A DNA stretch of 64,000 bases from CAVPEV01 sp963703555 (GCA_963703555.1 CAVPEV010000028.1:54795-118794); one strand, 5' to 3'; counted from the stretch's first letter, positions 32,823 through 42,386 are shown. Notes: generated by a model not told the origin, from the letters alone. Made by a program: numbers and translations.

Positions 32823-34505
32823 GTGGCTGAGTTCATCTACACCATGCACAAGGCGCGCAAGGCGCTCGGTGACAAGGTCATCCTCGACGACGTCTCGTTG
32901 AACTTCCTGCCCGGCGCAAAGATCGGGGTGGTCGGCCCCAACGGAGCCGGCAAGTCGACGCTGCTGAAGATCATGGCCGGCCTGGACCATCCCTCCAACG
33001 GCGAGGCCCGGCTGAGCCCCGGGTACACCGTCGGCCTGCTCCAGCAGGAGCCGTCCCTGGACGAGACCAAGACGGTGCTCGGCAACGTCGAGGAGGCGGT
33101 GGCCGACGTCAAGGCGAAGCTCGACCGCTACGCCGAGATCTCCGCGCTGATGGCGGAGCCGGACGCCGACATGGACGCCCTGCTCGCCGAGATGGGCACC
33201 TTGCAGGAGGCCATCGACGCCGCGAACGGGTGGGACCTGGACTCCAGGCTCGAGCAGGCCATGGACGCGCTGCGCTGCCCGCCGCCCGACACCGAGGTGT
33301 CCGTCCTGTCCGGCGGCGAGCGGCGGCGCGTCGCGCTGTGCAAGCTGCTCCTGGAGGAGCCCGACCTCCTGCTGCTGGACGAGCCCACCAACCACCTGGA
33401 CGCGGAGAGCGTGCAGTGGTTGGAGCAGCACCTGCAGCAGTACCCGGGTGCGATCCTCGCCGTCACCCACGACCGCTACTTCCTGGACCACGTGGCGGAG
33501 TGGATCTGCGAGGTGGACCGCGGTCGCCTGTACCCCTACGAGGGCAACTACTCCACGTACCTGGAGAAGAAGCAGGAGCGCCTGGAGGTCCAGGGCAAGA
33601 AGGACGCCAAGCTCGCCAAGCGCCTCAAGGACGAGCTGGACTGGGTCCGGCAGAACGCCAAGGGCCGCCAGGCCAAGTCGAAGGCACGCCTGGCCCGCTA
33701 CGAGGAGATGGCTGCCGAGGCGGACCGGACGCGTCGGCTGGACTTCGACGAGATCCAGATCCCACCGGGCCCGCGGCTGGGCGGCCTCGTCCTCGAGGCG
33801 ACCGGGCTGCGCAAGGGCTTCGGCGACCGGATCCTCATCGACGACCTGAGCTTCTCGTTGCCCCGCAACGGCATCGTGGGGGTGATCGGCCCCAACGGGG
33901 TCGGCAAGACCACGCTGTTCAAGACCATCGTCGGGCTGGAGCCGCTCGACGGTGGTCGGCTCACCGTCGGGGAGACGGTGCAGATCTCCTACGTCGACCA
34001 GAACCGGTCGGGCATCGACCCGACGAAGACGTTGTGGGAGGTCGTCTCGGACGGCCTGGACTACATCAAGGTCGGTCACGTGGAGATGCCCTCGCGCGCC
34101 TATGTCGCGGCGTTCGGCTTCAAGGGTCCCGACCAGCAGAAGCTCGCGGGCGTGCTGTCCGGCGGCGAACGGAACCGGCTGAACCTGGCGCTCACCCTCA
34201 AGCAGGGGGGCAACCTGCTGCTGCTCGACGAGCCGACCAACGACCTGGACGTCGAGACGTTGGGCTCCCTGGAGAACGCACTGCTCGACTTCCCCGGCTG
34301 CGCCGTGGTCGTCGCCCACGACCGGTGGTTCCTCGACCGGGTGGCCACGCACATCCTGGCCTACGAGGGCACGGCCGAGGACCCCGCTGCGTGGTACTGG
34401 TTCGAGGGGAACTTTCAGGCCTACGAGCAGAACAAGGTCGAGCGCCTCGGCGTGGAGGCCGCGCGTCCCCACCGGGTGACCTACCGCAAGCTCACCCGCG
34501 ACTGA
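32823..34505 (+). CDS. ettA: ABC-F energy-dependent translational throttle EttA
   Basis: A 560-residue ABC-F protein with two ATPase domains. Domain 1: Walker A VGPNGAGKST, signature LSGGERRRVALCKLL, Walker B LLLLDEPTNHLD. Domain 2: IGPNGVGKTT, LSGGERNRLNLAL, LLLDEPTNDLD. The EttA arm and P-site tRNA interaction linker (DELDWVRQNAKGRQAKSKARL) lies between them. The N-terminus MAEFIYTMHKARK fits EttA precisely, which fixes GTG 32823 despite a weak ribosome site. EttA gates initiation of elongation in response to ADP/ATP ratio. Confidence 0.95.
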   Translation: MAEFIYTMHKARKALGDKVILDDVSLNFLPGAKIGVVGPNGAGKSTLLKIMAGLDHPSNGEARLSPGYTVGLLQQEPSLDETKTVLGNVEEAVADVKAKLDRYAEISALMAEPDADMDALLAEMGTLQEAIDAANGWDLDSRLEQAMDALRCPPPDTEVSVLSGGERRRVALCKLLLEEPDLLLLDEPTNHLDAESVQWLEQHLQQYPGAILAVTHDRYFLDHVAEWICEVDRGRLYPYEGNYSTYLEKKQERLEVQGKKDAKLAKRLKDELDWVRQNAKGRQAKSKARLARYEEMAAEADRTRRLDFDEIQIPPGPRLGGLVLEATGLRKGFGDRILIDDLSFSLPRNGIVGVIGPNGVGKTTLFKTIVGLEPLDGGRLTVGETVQISYVDQNRSGIDPTKTLWEVVSDGLDYIKVGHVEMPSRAYVAAFGFKGPDQQKLAGVLSGGERNRLNLALTLKQGGNLLLLDEPTNDLDVETLGSLENALLDFPGCAVVVAHDRWFLDRVATHILAYEGTAEDPAAWYWFEGNFQAYEQNKVERLGVEAARPHRVTYRKLTRD

Positions 34506-34600
34506 GCGGGCCGGCCCCGCGGTGGACGCCGGAGCGGGCGCCGTAGGATCGCTGCGGCCGTGCGACCAGCGGCGGCGGGATGACGAGGAGGGTTCCGGCG

Positions 34601-35092
34601 GTGCGACTCGAGGTGCCGGTCCAGCTGCGCTGGTCCGACCTGGACGCCTATGCCCACGTGAACAACGCCGAGATGCTCCGGCTGCTCGAGGAGGCACGGA
34701 TCGAGGCGTTCTGGTCGACGCCGGGCGGGGAGGACGGCCGGCACGCCCAGCGATGGGACACCGCGGTGCTCGACGCCGGCCCCGGCGCGGCGCTGGCCAC
34801 ACTCGTCGCGCGCCAGGAGATCGAGTACCTGGTGCCGCTGGGCTACCGGCGGGACCCGGTGATCGTCGAGCTGTGGATCGGTCGGCTCGGTGGGGCCAGC
34901 CTGGACGTCTGCTACCAGGTGCGTGACCGTGCGGCCGCCGACGGCGCACCGCCCAGCGTGTATGCCCGGGCCACGACGACCCTGGTCCTCGTCGATGCCG
35001 CGACCGGCCGCCCGCAGCGGATCGGGCCCGCGGAACGGGCGGCGTGGACGCCGTTCGTCGAGGCACCGGTGGTCATGCGCCGACGGCGCTGA
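34601..35092 (+). CDS. Acyl-CoA thioesterase, 4HBT (hotdog) family
   Basis: A 163-residue hotdog thioesterase. RWSDLDAYAHVNNAEMLRLLEEAR carries the catalytic Asp and the family HVNN segment. GTG 34601 is preferred because GAGGAGGG lies about ten bases upstream; ATG 34580 adds seven residues but places the ribosome site inside the gene. The substrate chain is unknown. It faces a TesB-type thioesterase gene. Confidence 0.83.
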   Translation: MRLEVPVQLRWSDLDAYAHVNNAEMLRLLEEARIEAFWSTPGGEDGRHAQRWDTAVLDAGPGAALATLVARQEIEYLVPLGYRRDPVIVELWIGRLGGASLDVCYQVRDRAAADGAPPSVYARATTTLVLVDAATGRPQRIGPAERAAWTPFVEAPVVMRRRR

Positions 35093-35236
35093 CGCTGCGC
35101 GGGCCCACCGTCGTGCGCCGGCCCCGCCGGCAGCACGCGGCCGTGGTCGCGGCGCAGCGTGGCCAACCCGTACGAGCCGTTGCGCGACGCGTATCCTTCG
35201 CCGCCGGCCCGGGAGCGGGCCGCCGCCGCGTGGCGG

Positions 35237-36130
35237 TCAGGGCTGGGGGATGCGGACCATGCCCTCCTGGGCGATCGAGGCGACCAGGCCCCCGTCCCGG
35301 GCGAACACCTGGGCGGTGGCCAGGCCGCGGCCGCCCTGCGCGCTCGAGCTGGCCTGCACGTAGAGCAGCCAGTCGTCCACGCGCACGTCTCGGTGCCACC
35401 ACATCGCATGGTCGAGGCTTGCCACGGACAGGCCCGGGGTGGCCCAGCTGCGGCCCGCCCGGCGCAGTACCGGCTCCAGCATGATCTGATCGCAGGCGTA
35501 GGCGAGGACCGCGCGGTGCAACAGCTGGTCGTCCGGCAGCGGGCCGCGGGTGCGGATCCACACCATCTGGCGACCTGCGGCGTCAGGGTGGGGGCCCAGG
35601 TAGATCGAGCCGCCGACGTGCCGGACGTCGAAGGCGCTCTCGTGGGTCCAGAACCGGGCCAGCGGATGGTCCAGGTGCCCCATGTGGTCCATCGCCGTGT
35701 CCACCGTCTCGGGGTCGGGTGCCTCGGGCATGGGGTCGGCGAAGTCGACGCCGGGCTGACGGACCTGGTAGGAGGCGGTCATCGACAGGATCGTCCTGCC
35801 GTTCTGCAGGGCATGCACCCGGCGCGCGCTGAAGGACCGGCCGTCCCGGAGCCGTTCCACCGCGAACGTGATGGGCACGGCGACGTCGCCGGCGCGCAGG
35901 AAGTAGCCGTGCAGGGAGTGCGGCAGCCGATCGGCTCCCAGCGTCCGGCCCGCGGCGAGCAGCGACTGGGCGAGGACCTGCCCGCCGAACACCCGGCCAC
36001 CGGGCAGCGCGATGCTGCGGCCGGTGAACGAGTCCGGGCTCACGGCGGTGATGTCCAGGACGTCGAGCAGGGTGGCGACGGGGTCTGGTGCGTCGGGGCG
36101 CGGTCCGGGGCTGGACGGGGTCGGGCTCAT
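35237..36130 (-). CDS. tesB: Acyl-CoA thioesterase II
   Basis: A 297-residue double-hotdog thioesterase. GGRVFGGQVLAQSLLAAGRTL is the N-terminal hotdog signature, LHGYFLRAGD follows, and the C-terminal repeat has ASLDHAMWWHRDVRVDDWLLY with the catalytic Asp and ALATAQVFARDGGLVASIAQEG with the conserved Gln. Substrates are medium- to long-chain acyl-CoAs. The convergent spacer to the 4HBT gene is 144 bases with no clear terminator. Confidence 0.93.
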   Translation of the reverse strand: MSPTPSSPGPRPDAPDPVATLLDVLDITAVSPDSFTGRSIALPGGRVFGGQVLAQSLLAAGRTLGADRLPHSLHGYFLRAGDVAVPITFAVERLRDGRSFSARRVHALQNGRTILSMTASYQVRQPGVDFADPMPEAPDPETVDTAMDHMGHLDHPLARFWTHESAFDVRHVGGSIYLGPHPDAAGRQMVWIRTRGPLPDDQLLHRAVLAYACDQIMLEPVLRRAGRSWATPGLSVASLDHAMWWHRDVRVDDWLLYVQASSSAQGGRGLATAQVFARDGGLVASIAQEGMVRIPQP

Positions 36131-36412
36131 CGGTCGGCCCGACGGGGTGCTGTCGTCGCGGACAGACCTGCCGGGCGGTCGTCACATGCCATGCACGCAG
36201 GTTCTCACGTCCGGCCCTCACCCTCATCGGTGGTCGGTCGGTGCCCTGCCCGGCGGTGTTGACCATCGAGTGCGCCGCGCGGTCGAGGTAGTCCCACGGC
36301 CGGACGAAGGTGTCGCGGCCGCCCACCAACTCGTAGCACGGGACCCTGCTGCCCGTGGTCGGCGTCCGCGCGCGGATCCCACCGGTACCGGCTCGACGCG
36401 GCACGCCCGGAC
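36131..36412. other. Intergenic region without supported gene
   Basis: About 280 bases between the divergent tesB and the EIIB promoter. Minus-strand frames here run into tesB out of phase and have no match, so no gene is called. A possible tesB promoter is not obvious. Confidence 0.5.
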
Positions 36413-36418
36413 TACGCT
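36413..36418 (+). promoter_or_regulatory. -10 box of PTS EIIB gene
   Basis: TACGCT ends six bases before GTG 36425, which begins the same frame. The message may thus begin at 36425 and be translated both from its first codon and from the internal ATG with a strong ribosome site. Confidence 0.5.
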
Positions 36419-36472
36419 GGCGACGTGCGTCGGCGGGCGCACGCAGCCGCGCACCCTGACCGGGGGAGACCG

Positions 36473-36703
36473 ATGACCAAGGCAGAGCAGATCCTCACCG
36501 CGTTGGGGGGACAGGCGAACGTCGTCGGCCTGGAGCCATGCATCACCCGGCTGCGCGTCGAGGTGGGCGATCCCGACCTGGTGGACGAGGCGGCGCTCAA
36601 GGAGTCCGGGGCGTTCGGCGTCGTGCGATCCGGCCACGTGGTGCAGGTCATCGTCGGGCCGGAGGCGGACAACCTCGCCGCGGAGGTCGAAGCGCTGCGT
36701 TGA
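36473..36703 (+). CDS. PTS glucose/N-acetylglucosamine-type EIIB domain
   Basis: A 76-residue stand-alone EIIB. LEPCITRLRVEVGDPDLVDE holds the phosphorylated Cys in the context typical of the Glc family (C-I-T-R-L-R). CGGGGGAG before ATG 36473 decides this start; an in-frame leaderless GTG at 36425 would add a 16-residue basic extension. EIIB normally receives phosphate from EIIA and passes it to the sugar via EIIC; neither partner is adjacent, so they must be elsewhere. Upstream of malQ by 93 bases. Confidence 0.85.
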   Translation: MTKAEQILTALGGQANVVGLEPCITRLRVEVGDPDLVDEAALKESGAFGVVRSGHVVQVIVGPEADNLAAEVEALR

Positions 36704-36783
36704 CTGCGTTGAGCACCGGCCACCGGGGGCAGCAGACCGGGTGACGTCGTGCGCGCCGGACGCGGCCGGGTCCCTGCCTCTGG

Positions 36784-36789
36784 CAGGAT
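36784..36789 (+). promoter_or_regulatory. -10 box, leaderless malQ
   Basis: CAGGAT followed by seven bases and GTG 36797; no ribosome site. Confidence 0.5.
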
Positions 36790-36796
36790 CGACGTC

Positions 36797-38926
36797 GTGG
36801 AATCACTGCAGCAGCCGTCCGAGGCGCTGCGCCGCCTGGCCACCATGCACGGCGTGGCCGCCGACTATCACGGGTTCGACGGCAGCGAACGATCGGTCGA
36901 CGCAGCGACCCTGGTGGCGGTGCTCCGCGCCCTCGGGGTGGACGCGTCCTCCCCGGAGCGGGTGGACGTCGAGCTGCAGCACGCCGAGGACGACCCGTGG
37001 CGGTACACCGTGCCCCCGGTGGTCGTGGTCCGGGCCGGGCGTGGTGCCCAGGTGCCCGTGCACGTCGTCGACGGTGACCCGGTCGAGGTATGGCTGGAGC
37101 TGGACCCGGAGAGCGGCGGCGGCCGTCGGGACGTGCCCCAGCTGGACGTCTACGTCGCCCCGCGCGTGGTGGACGGCCGCAGAGTCGGGCGTGCCACCTT
37201 CGCCGTGCCCCGTGACCTGCCGCTCGGCTACCACACGCTGGTCGCTCGCGGTCCGAGCGCGGACGCCCGGTGCACGCTCATCGTGACGCCCGACCGCCTC
37301 GAGCTCCCCCGTCCCGTCCAGCAGGGGCACGTCTGGGGGTTCATGGCCCAGCTGTACTCGGTGCGCTCCCGGGCGTCCTGGGGGATGGGCGACCTCGTCG
37401 ACCTCGCCGACCTCGCCTGGTTGTCCGGCCACGAGTGCGGGGCCGACTTCCTGCTGGTCAACCCGCTGCACGCCGCCGAGCCGACCGTCCCCGTCACGCC
37501 GTCGCCCTACCTGCCCACCACCCGCCGGTTCGTCAACCCCCTGTACATCCGGGTGGAGGACATCACGGAGGCGGCCTACCTGTCCGCCGCGGAGCGCACC
37601 CTGGTGGAATGGGCCGGGGAGCCGGCCCGGGCGCTGAACGCCGATCCGGGCCCGATCGACCGCGACGTCACGTGGGAGGCCAAGCGGGCGGCGCTGGAGA
37701 TCGTGTTCGCGCAGCCGCGGTCCGTGGCGCGGCAGGCCCGGTTCGACGTGTTCCGGGAGCGCGAGGGGCAGGGCCTGGAGGACTTCGCGCTGTGGTGCGC
37801 GCTCGCGGAGCGGTACCCCCGCGGGGCCTGGCCGGCCGACGTCTGCGGGCCGACGGCGGCCGGGGTGGACCGCGCGCGGACCGAGCTGAGGCAGCGGGTG
37901 GACTTCTACTGCTGGCTGCAGTGGATCGCCGACGTCCAGCTCGAGGCCGCGCAGCGGGCTGCGCGCGACGCCGGCATGGTCGTGGGGGTCATCCACGACC
38001 TGGCGGTCGGAGTGCACCCGGAGGGTTCGGACGCCTGGACACACGGCGACGTGCTCGCCCGGGGAGCCACCGTCGGCGCGCCGCCGGACATGTACAACCA
38101 GCAGGGCCAGGACTGGTCCCAGCCGCCGTGGCACCCCGGCGCGCTGGCCCGGGCGGCGTACCGGCCGTACCGGGACATGGTGCGCACGGTGCTCCGGCAC
38201 GCCGGAGGTGTGCGCATCGACCACGTGCTCGGGCTCTTCCGGCTGTGGTGGATCCCGCGTGGCTCGTCCCCGGACCGCGGGGCGTACGTCCGCTACGACC
38301 ACGAGGCGCTCGTCGGCATCTTGGCCCTCGAGGCGCACCGGGCCGGTGCGCTGGTCATCGGCGAGGACCTGGGCACCTTCGAGTCCTGGGTGCGCGACTA
38401 CCTGGCCGAGCGTGGGGTGCTCGGTACCTCGATCCTGTGGTTCGAGAAGGACGAGACTGATGCCCCGCTCGCGCCGGAGCGGTACCGGCGCGCGACGCTG
38501 GCCAGCGTCACCACCCACGACCTGCCCCCGACGGCCGGCTATCTCGCCGAGGAGCACGTGGCGCTGCGCGAGCGGTTGGGCCTGCTCACCGAGCCCACGG
38601 AGCAGGTGCACCGGCAGGCTCGGGCGGAGCGGCATGCCATGCTCACCGCGCTGCGGGAGCGCGGCATGATCGGCGACGACCCGTCCGAGCGGGAGGTCGT
38701 CGAGGCGTTGCACCGCTGGGTGCTGGCGAGCCCGGCGGTGCTGGTGGCCGTGTCCCTGGCCGATGCGGTGGGGGAGCGCCGGGCGCAGAACCAGCCCGGC
38801 ACGGACACCGAGTACCCGAACTGGAAGCTGCCGCTCGCCGACGGCACCGGGCAGGTCGTCCTCCTCGACGACCTGTTCGCGAGTGCGCGGTTGCGCTCCT
38901 TGGTGGAGGCGATCCACCGGTCCTGA
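36797..38926 (+). CDS. malQ: 4-alpha-glucanotransferase
   Basis: A 709-residue GH77 amylomaltase that transfers maltooligosaccharide chains. An N-terminal beta-rich extension (about 1-170) typical of actinobacterial MalQ precedes the barrel. Barrel motifs: WGFMAQLYSVRS, VTPSPYLPTTRRFVNPLY, VRIDHVLGLFRLWW (nucleophile Asp), VIGEDLGTFESWV (acid/base Glu) and VTTHDLPPTAGYL (third Asp). Role: maltodextrin or glycogen breakdown. Start fixed by the abutting -10 box. Confidence 0.96.
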   Translation: MESLQQPSEALRRLATMHGVAADYHGFDGSERSVDAATLVAVLRALGVDASSPERVDVELQHAEDDPWRYTVPPVVVVRAGRGAQVPVHVVDGDPVEVWLELDPESGGGRRDVPQLDVYVAPRVVDGRRVGRATFAVPRDLPLGYHTLVARGPSADARCTLIVTPDRLELPRPVQQGHVWGFMAQLYSVRSRASWGMGDLVDLADLAWLSGHECGADFLLVNPLHAAEPTVPVTPSPYLPTTRRFVNPLYIRVEDITEAAYLSAAERTLVEWAGEPARALNADPGPIDRDVTWEAKRAALEIVFAQPRSVARQARFDVFREREGQGLEDFALWCALAERYPRGAWPADVCGPTAAGVDRARTELRQRVDFYCWLQWIADVQLEAAQRAARDAGMVVGVIHDLAVGVHPEGSDAWTHGDVLARGATVGAPPDMYNQQGQDWSQPPWHPGALARAAYRPYRDMVRTVLRHAGGVRIDHVLGLFRLWWIPRGSSPDRGAYVRYDHEALVGILALEAHRAGALVIGEDLGTFESWVRDYLAERGVLGTSILWFEKDETDAPLAPERYRRATLASVTTHDLPPTAGYLAEEHVALRERLGLLTEPTEQVHRQARAERHAMLTALRERGMIGDDPSEREVVEALHRWVLASPAVLVAVSLADAVGERRAQNQPGTDTEYPNWKLPLADGTGQVVLLDDLFASARLRSLVEAIHRS

Positions 38927-38940
38927 CCCGGCGGGACGCA

Positions 38941-38970
38941 CCCGACCCGCGCTCACGCGGAGGGGTCGGG
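38941..38970. terminator. Bidirectional terminator between malQ and pepN
   Basis: CCCGACCC (38941) pairs with GGGTCGGG (to 38970) with an inner CGCG/CGCG stem and short loop, between convergent genes. Confidence 0.6.
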
Positions 38971-38993
38971 CGTGTCGCGGCGGACGGCCTCGT

Positions 38994-41630
38994 TCAGGGA
39001 CGCGTGCGGTCCACCTGCTGCGCGACCAGTGATCGGCGGACGGCATCGAGCTCCTCGGCGAGGAGCCGGCGCAGTGCGGGGGCAGCGTCCCGGTGCCCTG
39101 CCAGCCATTCCTGCGTGCGCTCCACCAGGCGGGTGTCCGGGTCGTCGGCGAGCAGCGTGGGATACAGGCCGAGCACGATGTTCTGGGCCATCTCGTTGGT
39201 CCGTTGCGCCCAGACCTGTTCCAGCACGTCCAGGTAGCGCGTGACGAACGGGCGCAGCAGGCCACGGTCGTGCACCCGCCCGAAACCGGCGATGGTCGCC
39301 GTCTGGAGTGCGTTCGGCAGGTCGTCGCGGTCGACGACCGCCGCCCACGCGGCCTCCTTCGCCTGTGCGGTCGGGATGGCCGCCCGCGCGCTCGCCGCGG
39401 CTCGTTGGCCGGAAGCGGTCGGGTCGGCCGCCAGCTCGGCATCGATCTCGGCCGCGTCGGCGCGCCCACCGGCCACCAGACCGGTCAGCAGGTCCCACCG
39501 CAGATCGGTGTCCACGACGAGGCCGTCCAGCACGCGCCGACCATCCAGCAGGGCGGCGACCACGTCCAGCTGCGCAGCCGTGGCCGCGCGCGCCGCGAAC
39601 GCCCGCACCAGCTGGAGCCGCAGGTCCGAGCCGGCCGGCGCCGCCTGTGCCAGCTCCCAGAGGCGGTCCGCCGCGGCCACCTCGGTGTCCCCCCGGTGCT
39701 CCGGGGCGACGTAGTGGTCGATCGCGGTGGACAGCTGGCGCAGCAGCCCCTGCACCACCGACGAGTCCGTCTCGTGGTGGACGTTGGTCAGCACGAGGTC
39801 GACGAAGCTGCGGGCCGGCGTCTCGCCGTCGCGCGTCGCGTCCCAGGCAGCGCTCCACACCAGGGCGCGCGGCAGCGAGTCGGTGAACGCGCCGAGGTGG
39901 GCGGTCGCGGTAGCCATCGAGACCGGGTCCAGCCGGGTCTTGGCGTAGGTGAGGTCCAGGTCGTTGACCAGCACGAGGTCGGGGCGACGCCGGCCGACCA
40001 GCTCGGTGATCTCGGTGCGGCCCGGGGTGGGGGAGTCGACCGGGTCGACGTCGGTGACCACGTGCACCGTGCGGTCCAGGCGGGTCGTGCCGTCGACGCC
40101 GACCAGATCGTAGCCGGACACGGCCAGCCGGTGCGGCCGCAGGACGGGGTGCTCGTCGGGCACCTCCTGGACGACCGCGAAGGCGGTGACCACCGGCGTG
40201 CCGTCGGCGTCCGCCTGCGAGGTGACCTCCGGGCGCAGCAGGGTCACGCCGGCCTGCTCCAGCCACAGCGCGGACCACGAGCCGAGGTCCCGGCCCGAGG
40301 TGTGCTCGAGCTCGGTCAGCAGGTCGCGGAGCTCGGTGTTGCCCCACGCGTGGGTGGCGAAGTACCGCTGCACGCCGGCGAAGAAGGCGTCCTCGCCCAC
40401 CCACGCGACGAGCTGCTTGAGGACGCTGGCCCCCTTGGCGTACGTGATGCCGTCGAAGTTGACCTCGACGTCCTCCAGGTCGCGGATGTCGGCGACGATC
40501 GGGTGCGTGCTGGGCAGCTGGTCCTGGTTGTACGCCCAGCTCTTCTCCAGCAGCAGGAACGTGGTCCACGCGGTGTGCCAGCGGGTCGCCCGGGAGGTGG
40601 CCAGCGTGGACATGTACTCGGCGAACGACTCGTTCAGCCACAGGTCGTCCCACCAGCGCATCGTCACCAGGTCGCCGAACCACATGTGCGCCAGCTCGTG
40701 CAAGATCGTCACCGTACGGCGCTCGATGGTCGCCTCGGGAACCTGGGAGCGGAACACGTACTGCTCCCGGAAGGTCACCGCACCGACGTTCTCCATGGCA
40801 CCGGCGTTGAACTCCGGGACGAAGACCTGGTCGTACTTGGCGAACGGGTAGGCGCGGGCGAACTTCTCCTCGTAGAACGCGAATCCGGCGCGGGTGACGT
40901 CGAGGATCGCCTCGGCGTCCAGGTGCTCGGCCAGGGACGCTCGGCAGTACACGCCGAGCGGGACGGTGCGCCCGTCCGAGCTGGTCAGCGAGCCGTGCAC
41001 ACCGGCGTACGGCCCGGCCACCACGGCGGTGACGTAGCTGGCGATCCGTGGCGTGCGCTCGAAGGTCCAGGTCGCGGTGCCCTCGTCGCGGCCGCCGTGG
41101 CGATTCCGCCCGTTCGCCACCCGGGCCGGGCCCTGGGCGACGGGGTAGTTGGAGACGACGGTCCAGTGTGCGGGAGCGGTGACCCGGAACTGGAAGGTGG
41201 CCTTGAGATCGGGCTGCTCGAAGACGGCGAACACCCGACGGGAGTCGGCCACCTCGAACTGCGAGTACAGGTAGACCTCGCCGTCCACGGGGTCGACGAA
41301 GCGGTGCAGACCCTCACCGGTGGTCATGTAGGCGCAGTCGGCGGCCACCAGGAGCTCGTTGTGCTCGCTGAGCCCGTCCAGCCGGATCCGGGAGTCGGCG
41401 ACCACCTCGGCAGGGTCCAGCACCCGGCCGTTCAGCGTGACCTCGCGCACGCGAGGGGCGATGAGGTCGATGAACGTGCTGGCCCCTGCCGCCGCGTCGA
41501 ACCGCACCGTCGTGCGGGACCCGAACGTCGTCGGCGAGACCGTGAGGTCCAGGTCGACGTCGTAGGAGTCGACGGTGACGATGCCGGCGCGGGCGCGCGC
41601 CTCGTCACGGGTGAGGTTGTGGCCGGGCAC
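38994..41630 (-). CDS. pepN: Aminopeptidase N
   Basis: An 878-residue M1 zinc aminopeptidase. The exopeptidase motif GAMENVG (about 278-284) and zinc site HELAHMWFGDLV...NESFAEY (about 310-336) are intact, and the C-terminal ERAP1-like helical domain is full length. It trims neutral or basic N-terminal residues from peptides, and downstream of Clp proteases provides amino acids. GTG 41630 is preceded by AGGAG. An upstream frame start is not needed, since the MPGHNLTRDEARARA N-terminus matches actinobacterial PepN. Confidence 0.96.
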   Translation of the reverse strand: MPGHNLTRDEARARAGIVTVDSYDVDLDLTVSPTTFGSRTTVRFDAAAGASTFIDLIAPRVREVTLNGRVLDPAEVVADSRIRLDGLSEHNELLVAADCAYMTTGEGLHRFVDPVDGEVYLYSQFEVADSRRVFAVFEQPDLKATFQFRVTAPAHWTVVSNYPVAQGPARVANGRNRHGGRDEGTATWTFERTPRIASYVTAVVAGPYAGVHGSLTSSDGRTVPLGVYCRASLAEHLDAEAILDVTRAGFAFYEEKFARAYPFAKYDQVFVPEFNAGAMENVGAVTFREQYVFRSQVPEATIERRTVTILHELAHMWFGDLVTMRWWDDLWLNESFAEYMSTLATSRATRWHTAWTTFLLLEKSWAYNQDQLPSTHPIVADIRDLEDVEVNFDGITYAKGASVLKQLVAWVGEDAFFAGVQRYFATHAWGNTELRDLLTELEHTSGRDLGSWSALWLEQAGVTLLRPEVTSQADADGTPVVTAFAVVQEVPDEHPVLRPHRLAVSGYDLVGVDGTTRLDRTVHVVTDVDPVDSPTPGRTEITELVGRRRPDLVLVNDLDLTYAKTRLDPVSMATATAHLGAFTDSLPRALVWSAAWDATRDGETPARSFVDLVLTNVHHETDSSVVQGLLRQLSTAIDHYVAPEHRGDTEVAAADRLWELAQAAPAGSDLRLQLVRAFAARAATAAQLDVVAALLDGRRVLDGLVVDTDLRWDLLTGLVAGGRADAAEIDAELAADPTASGQRAAASARAAIPTAQAKEAAWAAVVDRDDLPNALQTATIAGFGRVHDRGLLRPFVTRYLDVLEQVWAQRTNEMAQNIVLGLYPTLLADDPDTRLVERTQEWLAGHRDAAPALRRLLAEELDAVRRSLVAQQVDRTRP

Positions 41631-41746
41631 GCGGATCTCCTGGGGTCGGACGGGCGGGATCCCGCGATCATCCCACGCCGCGGTCGGGGGCCGCGGCGTG
41701 CAGACTAGGGGCTGCTCGGACCTGTGCTGCTGGAGGAGGTCATGCC

Positions 41747-42349
41747 GTGCCCGCTGTCGTGGACTTCTGGTTCGATCCCACGTGCCCGTGGGCGTGGATG
41801 ACCTCCCGCTGGATGACGGAGGTCCGGGGGATCCGCGACGTACAGATCCGCTGGCACGTGATGAGCCTGGCCATCCTCAACGAGGGTCGCGAGCTGCCGG
41901 ACGAGTACCGGCAGCTGATGGACGAGGCCTGGGGGCCCGTTCGGGTGCTCGTCGCCGCCCAGCAGCTGCATGGGGACGAGGTGCTCGAGCCGTTGTACGA
42001 CGCGATGGGCACCCGGCGGCACCCGGCCGGCCGCACGGACACGGCTGTGATCACCGCCGAGTCGCTCGCCGAGGTGGGGCTGCCCGCGGAGCTGGCCGCC
42101 TACGCCGACACCGACACCTACGACGAGCAGCTGCGCGCCTCGCACGCCGAGGCGATCGCTCTGGTCGGCGAGGACGTCGGTACCCCGGTGGTCGCCTTCG
42201 ACGGCGTCGGGTTCTTCGGCCCCGTCGTCACACCCGCGCCCACCGGCGAGGCTGCCGGTCGGTTGTGGGACGGACTGTCGGCCATCACCGCGGTCCCGGG
42301 GTTCTACGAGCTCAAGCGGACCCGCACCGTGGGCCCGCAGTTCGGTTGA
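41747..42349 (+). CDS. DsbA-family mycothiol-dependent nitroreductase homologue
   Basis: A 200-residue protein closely resembling Mycobacterium tuberculosis Rv2466c: VDFWFDPTCPWAWMTSRW, VMSLAILNEGRE, VGEDVGTPVVAFDGVGFFGPV and a C-terminal ELKRTRTVGPQF. Rv2466c uses CPWC with mycothiol; here the motif is C13-P-W-A16, so the resolving cysteine is missing and catalysis would depend on one Cys plus mycothiol. GTG 41747 follows GGAGGAGG by eight bases; the ATG at 41742 is out of frame. Presence supports mycothiol metabolism in this host. Confidence 0.87.
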   Translation: MPAVVDFWFDPTCPWAWMTSRWMTEVRGIRDVQIRWHVMSLAILNEGRELPDEYRQLMDEAWGPVRVLVAAQQLHGDEVLEPLYDAMGTRRHPAGRTDTAVITAESLAEVGLPAELAAYADTDTYDEQLRASHAEAIALVGEDVGTPVVAFDGVGFFGPVVTPAPTGEAAGRLWDGLSAITAVPGFYELKRTRTVGPQFG

Positions 42350-42386
42350 TGGGCGCGGTGCCCCGAGTGCACGGGAAGGGACCCGC

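Noticed and set aside
35159..36262. Plus-strand frame beginning MANPYEPLRDAYPSPP
   Set aside because: Its start looks coding-like, but nearly all of it is antisense to tesB and it has no family match.
36131..36404. Minus-strand frame with YELVGGRDTFVRPWDYLD
   Set aside because: Some coding character, but it runs out of phase into tesB, has no ribosome site and no recognised relatives.
36803..39469. An 888-codon minus-strand frame across malQ
   Set aside because: A high-GC shadow of malQ with no recognisable domain; malQ itself has all GH77 motifs.
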